This document shows positions 32,190 through 43,923 of a stretch of 64,000 nucleotides of DNA, one piece after another (the first letter of the stretch is position 1; every line of letters begins with the position of its first letter). The translations under genes and the position numbers were made by a program. The stretch is from Ctena decussata. Lineage: Eukaryota; Mollusca; Bivalvia; Lucinida; Lucinidae. Below the pieces are notes generated by a model. The model was not told the DNA's origin, did no database searches, and worked only from the letters and a program-made list of their open reading frames with translations. The stretch lies in assembly GCA_963989385.1 (NCBI GenBank), contig OZ022503.1, forward strand, positions 66,376,123 to 66,440,122. The letters are read 5' to 3'.

Positions 32190-32568
32190 AGTATAAATAA
32201 ACATTTGAAAAACATACATATAAGAAAATAATTTAGAATACATGATAGGTAATGTTAAGACTTTTTCTCCATAAAAATGGAAGCATAAACTCGCTGACTG
32301 AATTTAATAAAATGTGGGCAAGACAGACACTTTTTGATGACATCACAAAAACATGTTGTTTTTTTCTGTAAAACAATAAGAAAAAGTCTTCAAATTAAAG
32401 AGCTTTTGTATTTTTTGAAGGGTAAATTAAAATATTTTAAATGTAAAAATCAGTTTTGTTGAACTAAATACCCTTAATTGTAGATAACTTTTTATATAAA
32501 TTAAAAATGAACAGACATACTAAAAACAATGGAGCTGCAAGGTAAAGGAGCCTTGCATACATCTTTCT

Positions 32569-32802
32569 TAACACTTTAAGTGCATAAAATAAAAATTCTT
32601 GAATTTGAAAACAGTGTAGATCCAGATGAGGTGGCTCATAATGAGCCACCTCATCTGGATCTATCCTGTTTGTCATATTGTCTTTGAATTTCAAATATGA
32701 TATAGCTTCTACGATCCCTTCGGGGATTTCTTTATGAATCATTTTTATAAAATTTTGTAGACAAATTTTGTTGTCTGCTTTTCAGGCATTTAAAAGGTTG
32801 AA
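32569..32802. mobile_element. MITE family A copy
   Basis: CTTAACACTTTAAGTGCATA at the left. The central palindrome 32610-32670 (GTGTAGATCCAGATGAGGTG|GCTCATAATGAGC|CACCTCATCTGGATC) is nearly perfect. The right end has GTTGTCTGCTTTTCAGGCAT. Confidence 0.8.
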
Positions 32803-33006
32803 ACTATTAAAGTTTCAAAGATAAAGTACAGTTGGGTTCGGGTGGATCGGTTTGAGCATAAGTTGAATCAGTTTGAGCGTACGAGAGCATGTGATGTAGA
32901 ACCAAGTCAGCCATACTCTTATTGAGAGCATTGAGTAATCTAAGGATGGCTTAATTATAGCTTTTTAAGGATGGCTTAATTATAGCTTTTCTTGCATTCT
33001 TCTAAA

Positions 33007-33182
33007 GCCCTCAGGCCTGCAGATCAAGTGGTCCCAGGCTCAAAGGAGATGGAAACTTTTTCAGCCATAAATGGGGTTCCATTGCACACAACCTTTCATT
33101 ATCACTCTCCCAGTCCTGCTTTGACTGAAATACTGTTGAAAAGGATGCAAAATTGCAAGTTATCCTGCTGTTCATATTACAG
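33007..33182 (+). mobile_element. SINE family 2 copy
   Basis: GGCCTGCAGATCAAGTGGTC is the end of the tRNA-like head, followed by ATAAATGGGGTTCCATTGCA, CACTCTCCCAGTCCTG and TTGAAAAGGATGCAAAATTG. Confidence 0.75.
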
Positions 33183-33361
33183 GTAAAATGCTTTAAATCA
33201 GCATACACCCTCAACAGAGTAATACGCGCCAGGTTCACGGCGACATGCATAAAGTTGAGAAAGTTGGCTGTGTTGTGTTTATGGAAATGTTGTTGCAAAG
33301 TAGATGTGAGGGTTAATGGAAATCAACATCCTGATCCTGTCCCAAACGCCAAATTTTACAT

Positions 33362-33489
33362 GAATGCTCATGTATTATTGAATTTGTTAAAAGAGTTGGG
33401 GAAAAGATAAGATGTGAGGCTTTGCCGAGCATCTTATTGGTTTTCCCCCAACGAGTTTTATAAATTCAATAATACAGGAGCATGAATTC
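33362..33489. repeat. Long palindrome, 128 bp
   Basis: GAATGCTCATGTATTATTGA at the left and TCAATAATACAGGAGCATGAATTC at the right are inverted, with GTTGGGGAAAAGATAAGATG and its complement nearer the loop. Confidence 0.85.
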
Positions 33490-33530
33490 AAGATTCTTTT
33501 TATCATATGACACTAAAATTGCATATTTTG

Positions 33531-33668
33531 TCTCGCCTGCGAAGCAGAGGTGAGACTTATGTATTGCTTTTCCGGTGTTGGCGCGGCGGCGTAAACTTTG
33601 TCGATTTTTCGCGTTTAGGTCATAAGCGCTGACAGGCGAGACACCACATTCCGCGGAATTCTTGTTAG
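33531..33668. mobile_element. Variant of the 'CTCGCCTG...CAGGCGAG' dispersed repeat
   Basis: TCTCGCCTGCGAAGCAGAGG at the left, GACAGGCGAGACACCAC and TTCTTGTTAG at the right. The CG content is well above that of its surroundings. Confidence 0.6.
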
Positions 33669-33739
33669 TAAATTTTGCACCAAAACATAATGATTTTGCC
33701 ATTACAAAATGCGACGTTTTTCTGGACATCAACCCATAA

Positions 33740-34140
33740 TTTTATGACGTAATTTACATATTTAATCCACTAGTTGATTATCAGTTTTAATACATGGCTT
33801 TATTATACTCTCAAATGCGAGGTCATAAGATAAAATGATATACTCATACTTGCAACTGACTTCCGATTGGTAAACCTTCAAGAGCAACTAGCTTCTTCAT
33901 ACACTGATACACTGATGAACCACTATTGATCATGTGATGTTGTCATCAAGCAACGTCTAAAGTAAATGAGCATCTTGATTGGTCCATTTGATAATCCATT
34001 GATGCCATGTCATGGCGATGGCTGCTTAATGTAATGGCCAAACACAGCATTACTAAATTTTCTTCAACCCATATTTTGCATTACCATGAAAAACAGCACA
34101 GATAGGGTCTAAAAATTCAGTGTAAAATATAAGAACAAAA
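33740..34140. other. Unannotated AT-rich stretch
   Basis: Nothing recognised apart from short direct repeats (ACACTGATACACTGATGA). Confidence 0.35.
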
Positions 34141-34149
34141 ATTTGATAT

Positions 34150-34260
34150 TTCAGTGTTCATGGTGTGAGGAAGCCAGTGGTTGTTATGAAATTCTACAAG
34201 AAGCGCTTCATGGAATTTTAGCTCCTCCCACTGGCTTCATCACATGATGAACGCTGAAAA
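34150..34260. repeat. Palindromic MITE core
   Basis: TTTCAGTGTTCATGGTGTGA and CACATGATGAACGCTGAAAA are inverted, with GAAGCCAGTGG/CCACTGGCTTC inside. Confidence 0.75.
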
Positions 34261-34606
34261 ATTAATTTTGATTCTTAAATAAGGCATGTTTGATCATGAT
34301 GCACATCTGAAATCGTGTTTGATTTTTTTTAATTTGAGACACAGGTGTGGATGCTAATAAACGTGAGTGTCTTCTGTATACAAACCATAATTGGCTATGA
34401 ATATATGTTTTATGTAAGTTATTACCTATTTAATGGCTTGACTTCTTGTCATTTACCCAGAACCTAACCAGACAAAATAGTTTTTTTTATTCCGTATCTG
34501 TGCCACACCACAAGAAAATGTACCTTACCCTATGTGCATTTGGAGAAAACTAAAATTCAGCATGTTTGTCTGTGTTTTTGCTGTTTGCCTATGCAGCCAA
34601 TAGATT

Positions 34607-34678
34607 TGGTAGAGTCTTCAAAGTAGCAGCAAAGTCTGCTTGCAGACTTTGCTGCTACTTAAAGACTCTGCCAAATTC
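34607..34678. repeat. Hairpin, about 33-bp stem
   Basis: TTTGGTAGAGTCTTCAAAGTAGCAGCAAAGTCTGC pairs (as two shorter blocks) with GCAGACTTTGCTGCTACTT and AAGACTCTGCCAAA across a loop of a few bases. It resembles a small MITE or a hairpin precursor. Confidence 0.75.
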
Positions 34679-35044
34679 AAATAAGCTGGTTTGAATCCTA
34701 TGCATGCTGGGTAAGATCAGTTTTATTGTGACCGTACTCATATATTACATCACATTGCTAATTTTATTACTTTAATTTCATTTAATGACAGACATACAGA
34801 AAAGGCGTTTTTCAAAGAGAACAGAAGCTGGAAATTACACCATATTAATTCTTATAAAACTTTGTTTGAAATTACACCATATTAATTCTGATTTGAGATT
34901 TGCAATTATGATGACTAAAATTGGAATTGAAGCATGAAGACTGAATTTCAATACCCTATCTGTCCTGAATATTTGTACAGAAGGCCATAACAAACAGGAT
35001 ACATATTTGACTGCTCAAAGAGAGCCTGAGAAGGACATTCTGAT

Positions 35045-35284
35045 ATGAGCCGCGACGTGACAAAACCGACAAAGTGGTTGTGCGCCCAGCGCAGACTCAG
35101 ATCAGCCTGGGCATCCGCCCAGTCTGACCAGAGTCTTTGCTGTCTGCATAGAGGTAGCTTAGACCCTTAGCTACCCTTTAAGCACTTTAAGAAGAGTCTG
35201 ATCAGACTGGGCAGATGACCATGCTGATCTGAGTCTGCGCTGGGCGCACAACCACATTGTTGGTTTTCTCGTGTCGCGGCTCAT
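35045..35284. mobile_element. MITE family E, best-preserved copy
   Basis: ATGAGCCGCGACGTGACAAA and GTGTCGCGGCTCAT are the ends. Long subterminal arms (GTGGTTGTGCGCCCAGCGCA ... inverted) enclose a GATCAGACTGGGC core. Length 240 bp. Confidence 0.88.
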
Positions 35285-35636
35285 ATATGTTCTCAGTATA
35301 CTGCTCAAAATATACAGCATAAAGGAGCACTGCATATAATTCTGTAAGCCTATTTATAAAATTCTTCACCTTCAAAATGTATCCATCATTGATGCCTCAC
35401 TGATATATTAGTTTTGAATGTGAAGAGTTTTCTATACGTACAGACTTATGGAACTGATGTACAGTTATTATTGAAAAGTGGCCGACATGTCCATGGCTGG
35501 AATTTCCATGGCCAAACTGTCCTAGGCCGAAATGTCTGTGGTCAAAATGTCCTACCCGTAAAAATTTTGTAATTGTGCGAAAAATTGAACAGTTTGGTCT
35601 TACAATGCAGAAATGCACTTAGAAGATGCTGATGGA

Positions 35637-35696
35637 ATGGCAAACAATGTAGAGCCTGATCAGACTGCTCCTCATCTGGATCTGCACAGTTTGCTT
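35637..35696. repeat. GATCAGACTG palindrome remnant
   Basis: GGCAAACAATGTAGAGCCTG at the left, CTGCACAGTTTGC at the right. Confidence 0.55.
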
Positions 35697-35772
35697 AGCC
35701 CTAAATATTCCAATACTTAGTTTTTCTATGGTATTATGCGTCTGCCAGAGCAAAGCGGTAAATGGTACAATA

Positions 35773-35882
35773 TACCGTAATGTGCCTAAGTATTGGGACA
35801 CCTAAAATAAATAATTTTCCATTTGTCCCAAATGGAAAATTAGTTATTTTAGGTGTCCCAAAATTTAGGCATATTACGGTAA
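35773..35882. mobile_element. Palindromic mariner-type MITE, intact copy
   Basis: TACCGTAATGTGCCTAAGTA to GCATATTACGGTA: nearly perfect 110-bp palindrome centred on CATTTGTCCCAAATG. The template for the LINE-split copy at 8325-9275. Confidence 0.88.
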
Positions 35883-36399
35883 AGGCATGTTGTGAGGGCA
35901 TCTGTATACTGTGGACACATATTTAGTTTGGATGATGAGATATTATTTTCAACAATGTGAAATTTAACTTCATAGCCATAAAAGCCCTTAATGGTTTTAT
36001 AAATCATGGCTAATTCTGATTGATAGTTAAGAGCGGGTAATTAGCAATTAGCGGTATATCAAAACAACTTAATTGTACAGACAAGCCGGTGTCAAGGCTG
36101 AAGAACTTAGAAATAAAGTTAAAAGCACTTTTAAAAAAAATCTTCAGTTTAAAATTATAGATGCTGAAACTAGAAGTCTTTCACTAGATCTGTTTCAAAT
36201 GAAGAGGCCACAGCATAATACAATTTATCCCTTAAAGTGCCAAAATGTCTTGACTAGCCTGAATTTTTTTTTTATGAGTCTCACTTAAATTTAGCATACC
36301 TCACTTAAAATCTTAACACATCTCACAGATTGTGGTCCAAAGCTTATAGCATATTATAGAAACTTATGTTGTAACCATGCAGCAAACCAAATTTATTTG

Positions 36400-36590
36400 G
36401 TTATAAGACATTCTAATGCACTTACAAATATAACGCGACGTCTGATTGGCTAACGACAAAAATTTGCGACAGTATATTCTGCAATATACTGTGGCAAACC
36501 CGACGTCATTAAGTAACGTCACTTCTCATTGGCTGACGTTTGGTTTTATGTTGCTGACGGCGCTTGTAATGGGTGCAAATTAGTACATTA
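36400..36590. promoter_or_regulatory. CCAAT- and CRE-like motif cluster around a short palindrome
   Basis: GACGTCTGATTGGCTAACG, GACGTCATTAAGTAACGTCAC and TCTCATTGGCTGACGT surround the palindrome ACAGTATATTCTGCAATATACTGT (given as two halves either side of CTGC). The repeated ATTGGCT (inverted CCAAT) and ACGTC words would be notable in a promoter, but the segment may simply be a MITE with these ends. Confidence 0.3.
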
Positions 36591-36844
36591 TGAAAGGTGA
36601 AAATGTGAAAAAGTGCATTAGAATGGGGATAACTGTATTGAAAATTGTCATTTGGGGAGGTAAATCATCGGTTTTGTGGTCGCAAATTGCATTTTACGGC
36701 TCCGCGCCATCCCCTAAGTATTTTTCTCCTTCCAGAATAATCCCAAATATCGTCATTGAACCCTTGGTGGTCTGAAATGACTGAAATACTTTGGAAAGGG
36801 CTTTTTAAAACCCCAAATTATGTTTTTAGGCCCCCCTGACACTA

Positions 36845-37062
36845 ACTTTTAAAGCAAAGAAAAAAACCAACAGACGACATAAGTTACGTCTACAAAGTTA
36901 CAAAACTTGTTTCGTCCAAGCAATATTATATTGACAATTCATAGAGTAGGGGGCAAATAGTGTAGATCTCAAGTGAGGTGACTCATTATGAGCTGTCTAA
37001 TCTGGATCTATGCTCTGTTCAAATACAAATACTTTTGTATATGGCACTTAAAATGTTAACTT
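36845..37062. mobile_element. Degraded MITE family A copy
   Basis: Contains ACAGACGACATAAGTTACGT, GCAAATAGTGTAGATCTC, GAGCTGTCTAATCTGGATC and GCACTTAAAATGTTAA in family order. Confidence 0.55.
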
Positions 37063-37212
37063 CAGTATGGTATAGGGGAGATAACTGGTAGACTCCTGTA
37101 TGATGATTGACATCAGGTAAATAAAATTGCAGGTAACTTTGTGAATGAATATTGAACTACACCGTAACTTTTCTAAATATTTTAAAACCCATTTTGATAA
37201 CAAAATTTCATA

Positions 37213-37270
37213 GGCAGATGGTACAGATCCTGATTAGACTACTCTGGTCAGGGTCTGCACTGTTTGCATT
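37213..37270. repeat. GATTAGACT/GGTCAGGGTC palindrome remnant
   Basis: GGCAGATGGTACAGATCCTG at the left, GGGTCTGCACTGTTTGC at the right. Confidence 0.45.
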
Positions 37271-37274
37271 TCAC

Positions 37275-38500
37275 CAAGCATTTTGTTAAACAATCACAGT
37301 GTAAAAAAACTTTTGATTTGCACAGCAAAGATTCATTGTTTGAAACCATACACAGAGTAATGTCATTGGCTGATATATGCAGCAGTTCACAACCTGGACA
37401 AGCCTTATGCATTTATTCAGGGTGAGCAGGGCCTTCTGCAGCTCACTAAATACAAATACTGTATATTTGAACAGTAAACACCAGGATCAGACTGATCAGT
37501 ATGTATGTGCAGGCTGCAGGGCCCAGTTTTTCAAAGCATCGTCAGCTTTATGAAATCATTAGTGGGGTCTTCTACTCATAAAATCAAGTATGATTTTATA
37601 TTTTGCTAAAAATGTGAGGATCTTTGCACTGCCATGGTATGTTTCCAAGAAGCAGAAAATAAAATAGACATACATGCAGCCCTGGAAATGGACATAAGGC
37701 AGCCCACCAAATGCTGTATTTACCTTAATAAGGATACCTTCCTATACAGGGTACCCTAATGATACCAGTATGTTTTGCTAAAAAAACAAAAACAAAAAAT
37801 ACAGAAGTATGTACAACCTCCATCAGATGGATTTTTTTACATCTCTTTTGTTGAGTATTAAGATGAAAGCAAAATGTTTGATGAAAAGTTTTACCTGTTG
37901 TATTTATGAGTAATGAAAAGTAGTGTCAAAATTATTTTGGGGTATTTCATGATGATATTTAGAAATATCCTGTTTTGTCATATTAAGAATTTATACTGTA
38001 TCTTTTTTTAATTAGTCTCATTTCTGTAGATTTATTGCCTCGATTAGTAATTTTCTTTATGAAATATATAGTTGCCATTTGTGGTCTGCAAAAGACCAAT
38101 AATATATGAAAAATATCATATTTCTTTTAATCAGTGTTGGAATGGCGTTAGCTAATTAAAACCTAAAAGATTTAATGTCCATTCGTCCACACAGATTAAT
38201 ATTTCTTTGTTCTGTAATAAGTCAAAGCAAAAATAAGAAAAACATGATATTTACTTAAATAGGGAAAACTGTTTATAGTTGTTTTGAGATATCATTTTGC
38301 TGCGATATATTAGTATATCTCTTTTCATCTTTAATGAACACGTCTGTGAGTTATAATTTTCAATTAAAAATATTTCCCGAAGTCGATGGTCTTTTTGTGT
38401 CTAGCTCGCTCATATTTCTTATGTAACATTCCTAAAAAAGCCGAGAAAACATCTTGTAATTCACTTTATTTTACTTTTGATATTAAAATCAGTTGTATAG
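37275..38500. other. AT-rich stretch without recognised genes
   Basis: No family repeat and no convincing open frame. A few homeodomain-type words (GTTAGCTAATTAAAAC, GATTAATATTTC) lie near 38150-38200. Could be plain intron. Confidence 0.4.
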
Positions 38501-38506
38501 ATATAA

Positions 38507-38888
38507 AACTGGACCCAGTTGTTCAAAACTAAACACGTTGTTAGTTGACAAAGAGTTAAAATTCCAATCATATTGTACACAAAAAAATGCCATTTTTTGC
38601 AAAATAAAAAAGGAGTCCATGACCAATGACTTTGTTAAGTTAAGGATGCTTCAACTCTTTAAGCACCAAAAAGCAGACGACAAAATTTACATCTGCAAAA
38701 ATTCAAAAAATGCCTCGTCCAAGCATCCAAGACATTTCACATTGAGAATTCAAAGACTAGAGGGCAAACAGTGTAGATCCACAGGAGGCAGCTCATGATG
38801 AGCTGCCTCATCAGGATCTGCACTGTTTGCAAATTATGCTATTTTCGTCACTGGTGCTTAAAGTGTTAAACAAATGGGCCCAGACATT
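38507..38888. mobile_element. 'GGGCCCAGTTGTTCAA' MITE split by a MITE family A insertion
   Basis: TGGACCCAGTTGTTCAAAAC at the left and AAACAAATGGGCCCAG at the right are the ends of a family also seen at 45037-45270 and 56285-56522. MITE family A sits inside at 38651-38870. Confidence 0.6.
38651..38870. mobile_element. MITE family A, best-preserved copy
   Basis: Inverted ends AACTCTTTAAGCACCA and TGGTGCTTAAAGTGTTAA. The centre is GCAAACAGTGTAGATCC|ACAGGAGGCAGCTCATGATG... with a long stem. Confidence 0.88.
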
Positions 38889-39032
38889 TAAATTTTGTGG
38901 TCAGCAGATTTAACCCTAAATATTGGGAAGCAGTAGGTAGTTATTTTCCTAAACTATACTAGCAGATTTTACTTTTCTGTGTTGTGTCATTTGTCACAAA
39001 TGGAATCTATTAATTAAAAGGCAGAATCGGTT

Positions 39033-39753
39033 AAGGACCTCTGACGGTTGTAATGTAAATTTGCCTATAAAAATAGTCAAAATTAAATTTTTGACATCCC
39101 CAAGAATTTCTCTTGAAATTTGTTGCTCTCAACTTCCCCTAACTGGCCATGAATTTAATTTTTGATTATTTTGCACATAGACTTCAATTTTTGGTGGAAA
39201 AAGCCAAATTTTGTAATTAAACGTAATGGAAACAGGAAAAGTTTTTTAAAGATATTTTTCCCCCCGTGCCTCAGCTAGCCACTTTGCATGTATGTGTGTA
39301 CTATCATAATACACATTATATGTGAGTGGCTTGTTGAGGCACGGGGGGAAACGATAGTCTACAGCTGAAAAACTGAAAAAGTGGGTGGGGTACTTACACC
39401 CTTTATATCTAAAAATAGGCTAAAGTCCTTAGTGCTGAAAAAATATTGCATAATATCAGTAACAGTAGTGTGTATGTCAGTTTTAGCATAGTTATCAATT
39501 AAAATTTCGATATCTTAGAAAACCAAATAAATGGACTTATTTTCAGAGACTGAAAAATTAACATACCCCTCTTGATAAAATTGGTCTATGTTAGTCTAGA
39601 GGCATGATAATTTTTCAAAATCACTGTTAAAATGTCTTTATAGTACACAAGGCTACATATTAATGCCAAATATTTCAACTTTTGTTGCCCGAGGAAGGTG
39701 CAGTAATTTGTCAAAAAATGGGCAAATATGCATTGATACTGTCAGAGGTCCTT
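39033..39753. mobile_element. Inverted-repeat element, 721 bp, with an internal hairpin
   Basis: AAGGACCTCTGAC and GTCAGAGGTCCTT are perfect 13-bp inverted ends. A second palindrome, CCCCCCGTGCCTCAGCTAGC / GCTTGTTGAGGCACGGGGGG (39260-39350), lies inside off-centre. No open frame. Superfamily unknown. Confidence 0.65.
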
Positions 39754-39754
39754 T

Positions 39755-40215
39755 GGCCCTGTAACACATACAGTTACCTTAGTTTGGCAATTAGCCAGGA
39801 TTTCTTGCTTTAACTCTTTTGGCGCCATTGTCGCCCAGATGCGACTGCTAGGCAGAGCGCCATTGTCGTTTTAATGCGACCGGCACAGTCCCATTCTATA
39901 AATACCCTTTTACGTCATAACCAAGGGAAATAATTCAGTCTACAACCCGATTATGGCAAGCAAAGATATTTTAGCGACAAAAGTTGGCTGTTTTTGATGA
40001 AATTTAGACACTTTTAAGGGTTTTTATTTACCAGAAACGCCCGATTTTGTGAGAAAAAAAAAATGGCACTGGAAAGTGCCTTTCGGTGTAAACTTGGAGA
40101 GTTAAGATTGGCTTTCCATTCCAGTACTGTCCAAGTCTTATGCAACTGATCTAGATTTTTGGAGAGATATGGTTCATGCAACCAGTGCAGTTATTAGGGA
40201 AAACATGGCACATAC
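39755..40215. other. Unannotated stretch with a short direct repeat
   Basis: GGCGCCATTGTCG...ATGCGAC occurs twice (39822-39848 and 39860-39883), unusually CG-rich for the window. Nothing else seen. Confidence 0.4.
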
Positions 40216-40219
40216 AATT

Positions 40220-40520
40220 ACAAGTACTATAAATTACACTAATTAAACAATAAATCTTTAAAAACAATCTTTTGATGCACTTTTTAACGAAACAAGCTAT
40301 GCTCTCATTAAAATGCAATTAAATAATTTCAACTGTTATTTTATGACTGATTTTATTAGGGTTAAAGAATTCGTAGCGACAAGACTTGTTCTTATCAAAA
40401 ATTGAAAAAAAGAATTTTTAATTACATAGAGAACACAACAAAAGCCATAATGAGGTTTCCGTTTATTGATTAAGATTAATTAACATAATTAAGGTACATG
40501 ACTTTGATGGAGAGTTTAAT
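40220..40520. promoter_or_regulatory. Candidate cis-regulatory island
   Basis: CACTAATTAAACAATAAATC, GCAATTAAATAATTTC, TTGATTAAGATTAATTAACATAATTAAGG and ATCTTTTGATG words cluster in repeat-free sequence. Composition-based inference. Confidence 0.25.
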
Positions 40521-41040
40521 TTTCTTATGTCGAAGGGCAAATTAAACTTGTTCTTATGACAATGAGAAACAGACATAAATTACTTGAAACATGTACACGT
40601 ATATAGATCAAATTACTCACACACATAAAAAGAAATTGGCATGTCTTTTGGTCTGAATGCAATATTTAAAAAAAAAATGGCATGTCTTTAGCTTTGACTG
40701 CTATATGTACCATATTTAGCATGTCTTAAGCTCTACTATCCATAATGTTCTGTTTAAAAGCATTTGGTCTAAAAACAATTTTGTGAAGAACCATCATGCT
40801 GACAGTTTGCCAACATTTTGCCGATGCGACACTTTGTCATACTTCGTAGAATTACGTCAAAATTTCTACAAAAGGATGCAAAAACAGCAGAATCTAAAGT
40901 AAGCAAGACCACAAGAACTACAGTGTTCAAGATGTGTTCAGTCAACCCTGCTAGTATACAATAGAATGATAGTGTTTATTAAAGCAATAAATTGTTCCTA
41001 AAATTTTTCTTGATGAAAACGATTGTTTCATTACATGTAA

Positions 41041-41242
41041 CAGAGCCTTAGATAAGTGGAGTATTTGATGATAATTAAGGATAATTTTTCTAATTTCTCA
41101 TCAAAAACATATGTTGTGACCCCGCATCTGAATTGTCTTGATGAGACGGTTCAGATGAGGGGTCACAACTTATGGTTTCGATGAGAAATAAAAAAAATCA
41201 TCCCTCAATTATCATCGAATACCCCTCTTATCTAGAGCTCTG
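41041..41242. mobile_element. MITE family D copy, well preserved
   Basis: Ends CAGAGCCTTAGATAAGTGGA and CTCTTATCTAGAGCTCTG. Long symmetric body (GATGATAATTAAGGATAATT...) and central GTCTTGATGAGAC stem. Confidence 0.88.
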
Positions 41243-41429
41243 ATGTAAGAAAATGAAGCTGAAATTTTGGATCTATATTTTGAAATAAATATAATCACTA
41301 CTTCAGCATAGACAACTTTAGAACCATGGTAACAGTTTTCATGTATTGTGAAGATTTTCAAAACTAAACAACCAGCTAGCCGAAACAAATATAATAACAT
41401 GTTGCTCGGAGATGTTTTTCTTTCGCTCA

Positions 41430-41680
41430 ACATCTATATACTAATTACGTTTCATATAGGTTAGAGAAAATCCAATTATGGCAAACCAAATGAATCGTGA
41501 AGTACTTTTGTGAGAACACAATTAAAAGGTCCTTCTAATTCAAACTTGGCCACATTTTGGGTGCAATTAATTACAAACACTCTTAATTACATCACATAAA
41601 TTCCTAATTCGATTGCCCTATAATTATGGTAACTATAGCGACCGCATTCCTTTTCACTAATTACACCGGCCAAACCAGTG
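41430..41680. promoter_or_regulatory. Candidate enhancer: dense TAATTA cluster
   Basis: Within 250 bp: ACTAATTACG, ACAATTAAAAGG, TCTAATTC, GCAATTAATTACAAAC, CTTAATTACATC, CCTAATTCG, TATAATTATGG and ACTAATTACACC. This is the densest such cluster in the window. No repeat family overlaps. Suits a developmental enhancer of the ZFHX locus, but only composition supports it. Confidence 0.35.
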
Positions 41681-42002
41681 GTCAAGCATTGTCAGGTTTA
41701 GAAAGTCGTTAAAAACTGTCAGTTTTACAAAGTGTCACGACAGTTGTTCAAGCGTTACCACTAATTCAGCATTATACTGTGATCACACCTCAAGCCTATT
41801 TCATTGTCTCCTTGTAGTAATAGTTTCTCAGCTTTAGGTTGTTAATTTTACCCCAGGGCCATGATGTGTACGTTTTTATCCAGTTTAAATCTGTAGAATG
41901 AGAGGTTAGATTATCTACTGTGTTTAGCAGATTGTCAAAATTAGGTGTAAGCTCTTTGGTTTGAGGAACTAGTTTATCTGTTTTTCTAAAAGATATGAAC
42001 TC

Positions 42003-42232
42003 ACAGCTTCAGGTTTTATTAGAATTTTGGGGTAATATATATATTTTTTTTAAATAAATTAATTTGCAAAACATATGTTGTGGAAAATCATTAAAATCAC
42101 CATGGTGATTTTAATGATTACCGAAAACATATGTTTCATGACAAAATAATTTAAAACAAAATATGATAAAATATAAATAAAAACATCCAATTTTTTTTTT
42201 GTCCCCAAATTATGTGAATTCTGGAGCTCTGA
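42003..42232. mobile_element. MITE family D, diverged copy
   Basis: The inner palindrome AAAACATATGTTGTGG...AAAACATATGTTTCATG has the stem AATCATTAAAATCAC|CATG|GTGATTTTAATGATT. It ends GGAGCTCTG. Confidence 0.7.
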
Positions 42233-42634
42233 TAAATGATGTTTTATTATAGTAGTTGATTTCTTTCAGAGATGTGGGGGTCATAGACATATCAGACAGG
42301 GTTAAATATTAATCTCTATTTAATCTGTAGCATGTGTTATGAGTGGCTACTGTTTTAACGCTGAGCTCGTTTTGGAAAATTAAAATTTGTCAAATAGGAA
42401 GACTTCCCTTGCAAACAATAAAGAAAAAGTTTAAAAAAATAAAATTGGATTTTAAATGCTTGATAGTCACTAAAGGTAAACTTTTTCTTAAATTTAATGT
42501 AGGACTGGTATTTTGAAAAATTCAAAAAAGGAGATATTTGTTAAAGTGAAACAAGTGTTTGAACTGTTTCATATGGTGTGTCAATATTTTTGTACTTAAA
42601 TGTTATTATTATTTGTATTTCTTGTTCATACAGA

Positions 42635-43708
42635 TACTGTCCAGTTAGGATATTCAGAATGTAAACAGACTGAACCATTTCTTTGCGATAGGTGAAACCG
42701 TAGCGTATCATAGAATATTCAGCCCGTTAATTTAACAAGGTATTAAATTGACTGTCCTCTCTCAAGCAATGGTGGATAGTGCAGAGGTAACGTGACGACT
42801 TTGCAGACAGAAGGTTGCAGGTTCGAACCCCAGTTAGTTTGAAATCTTTTTTTCTTCTTTCTATTTGCTAAAATGAAACTTTATAATTTGATGCCTACAG
42901 TTCTCCAGTCTTAGATTTTAATTTCTAATCTGCCTCTTTTTTTTAATTTTGATTTGTTTTATGTTTCATTCCAAACATGCTCATTGAAATAGAATTTCAG
43001 TCTATATCGAGCTGTCTCCCAGAGAGAGTGAAAAATAAAAGAGGTCTGATAAGAGAGAGGAAAATGTCCAAGCCTCCAACACCCGCACCTACTGCAAATG
43101 CAGTAGGCCCTTGTACTTCTATTGCCAAAATAATAAGGACGCCCCGGCACTGAAAGTTATCCAGCACCATCGCCCGACCACGACCTCCCCCATTATATTC
43201 ATTCAGCATTATTTCAGTTCAGTTCAGTTCATTTCTCCTCACGACGTTCCCCAAGTGGCTCAGCGGTTCGTAACCATAGTTGCACACACTTTGGGCCGTG
43301 TGTCCGTCCATCATTCAACATCATCTGTTCGTTTTGTCTTATATAAATGATATAACTGATTTGGCAAAGCAATAGGGGTGTTAGACACCGTGTGCTAAAA
43401 ATGAATAAACCTTTTGTCATATTTCCTCACATACACATAAATAAAAAAAAAATAAAGCAATAAATAAATTAGAAAAAAAATACCGATTCCAAGATTTGAA
43501 CCTGCGTTCTGTTGTTTGGCTCACCAAAACTTCTGTACTCGAATCTCTATTTAACCACTAGGCCACAACTGCTATTTGCCGAAATTGGTTGTAAATAATA
43601 TCTATGTCGCTTTATGGAAACTTAACATCCCCGTCTTAAATAATAGGCATTGTCCAAAATAGTAATCAAACAGTGACGTCACTGTCACAATAGCCTAACT
43701 GGACAGTA
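42635..43708. mobile_element. 1.07-kb inverted-repeat element (TIR 'TACTGTCCAGTTAGG')
   Basis: TACTGTCCAGTTAGGATATT at the left and AATAGCCTAACTGGACAGTA at the right. Inside, two tRNA-like heads face each other: plus strand near 42772-42835 (box B GGTTCGAACCC) and minus strand near 43478-43575 (TGGCCTAGTGGTTAAATAGA with GGTTCAAATC). Non-autonomous; a TA duplication is possible but not clear. Confidence 0.65.
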
Positions 43709-43923
43709 GTATAATATATGTATATATTTTTTTTTTTCATGATTACAAACTGAAATTAGTCGTTCTTGAAGAAACTGATACCGGCATGTAGATTATACGT
43801 GCCCTTAACATATACTTATATGCAAACATGATCAGCTATTGCATGATTGCAGTATGAACAGTTTAAGCGAGGCCTGCACTATTAGCTCAGTTGCTTTCAT
43901 CACAGTATTTTGGGCCGTTACAC

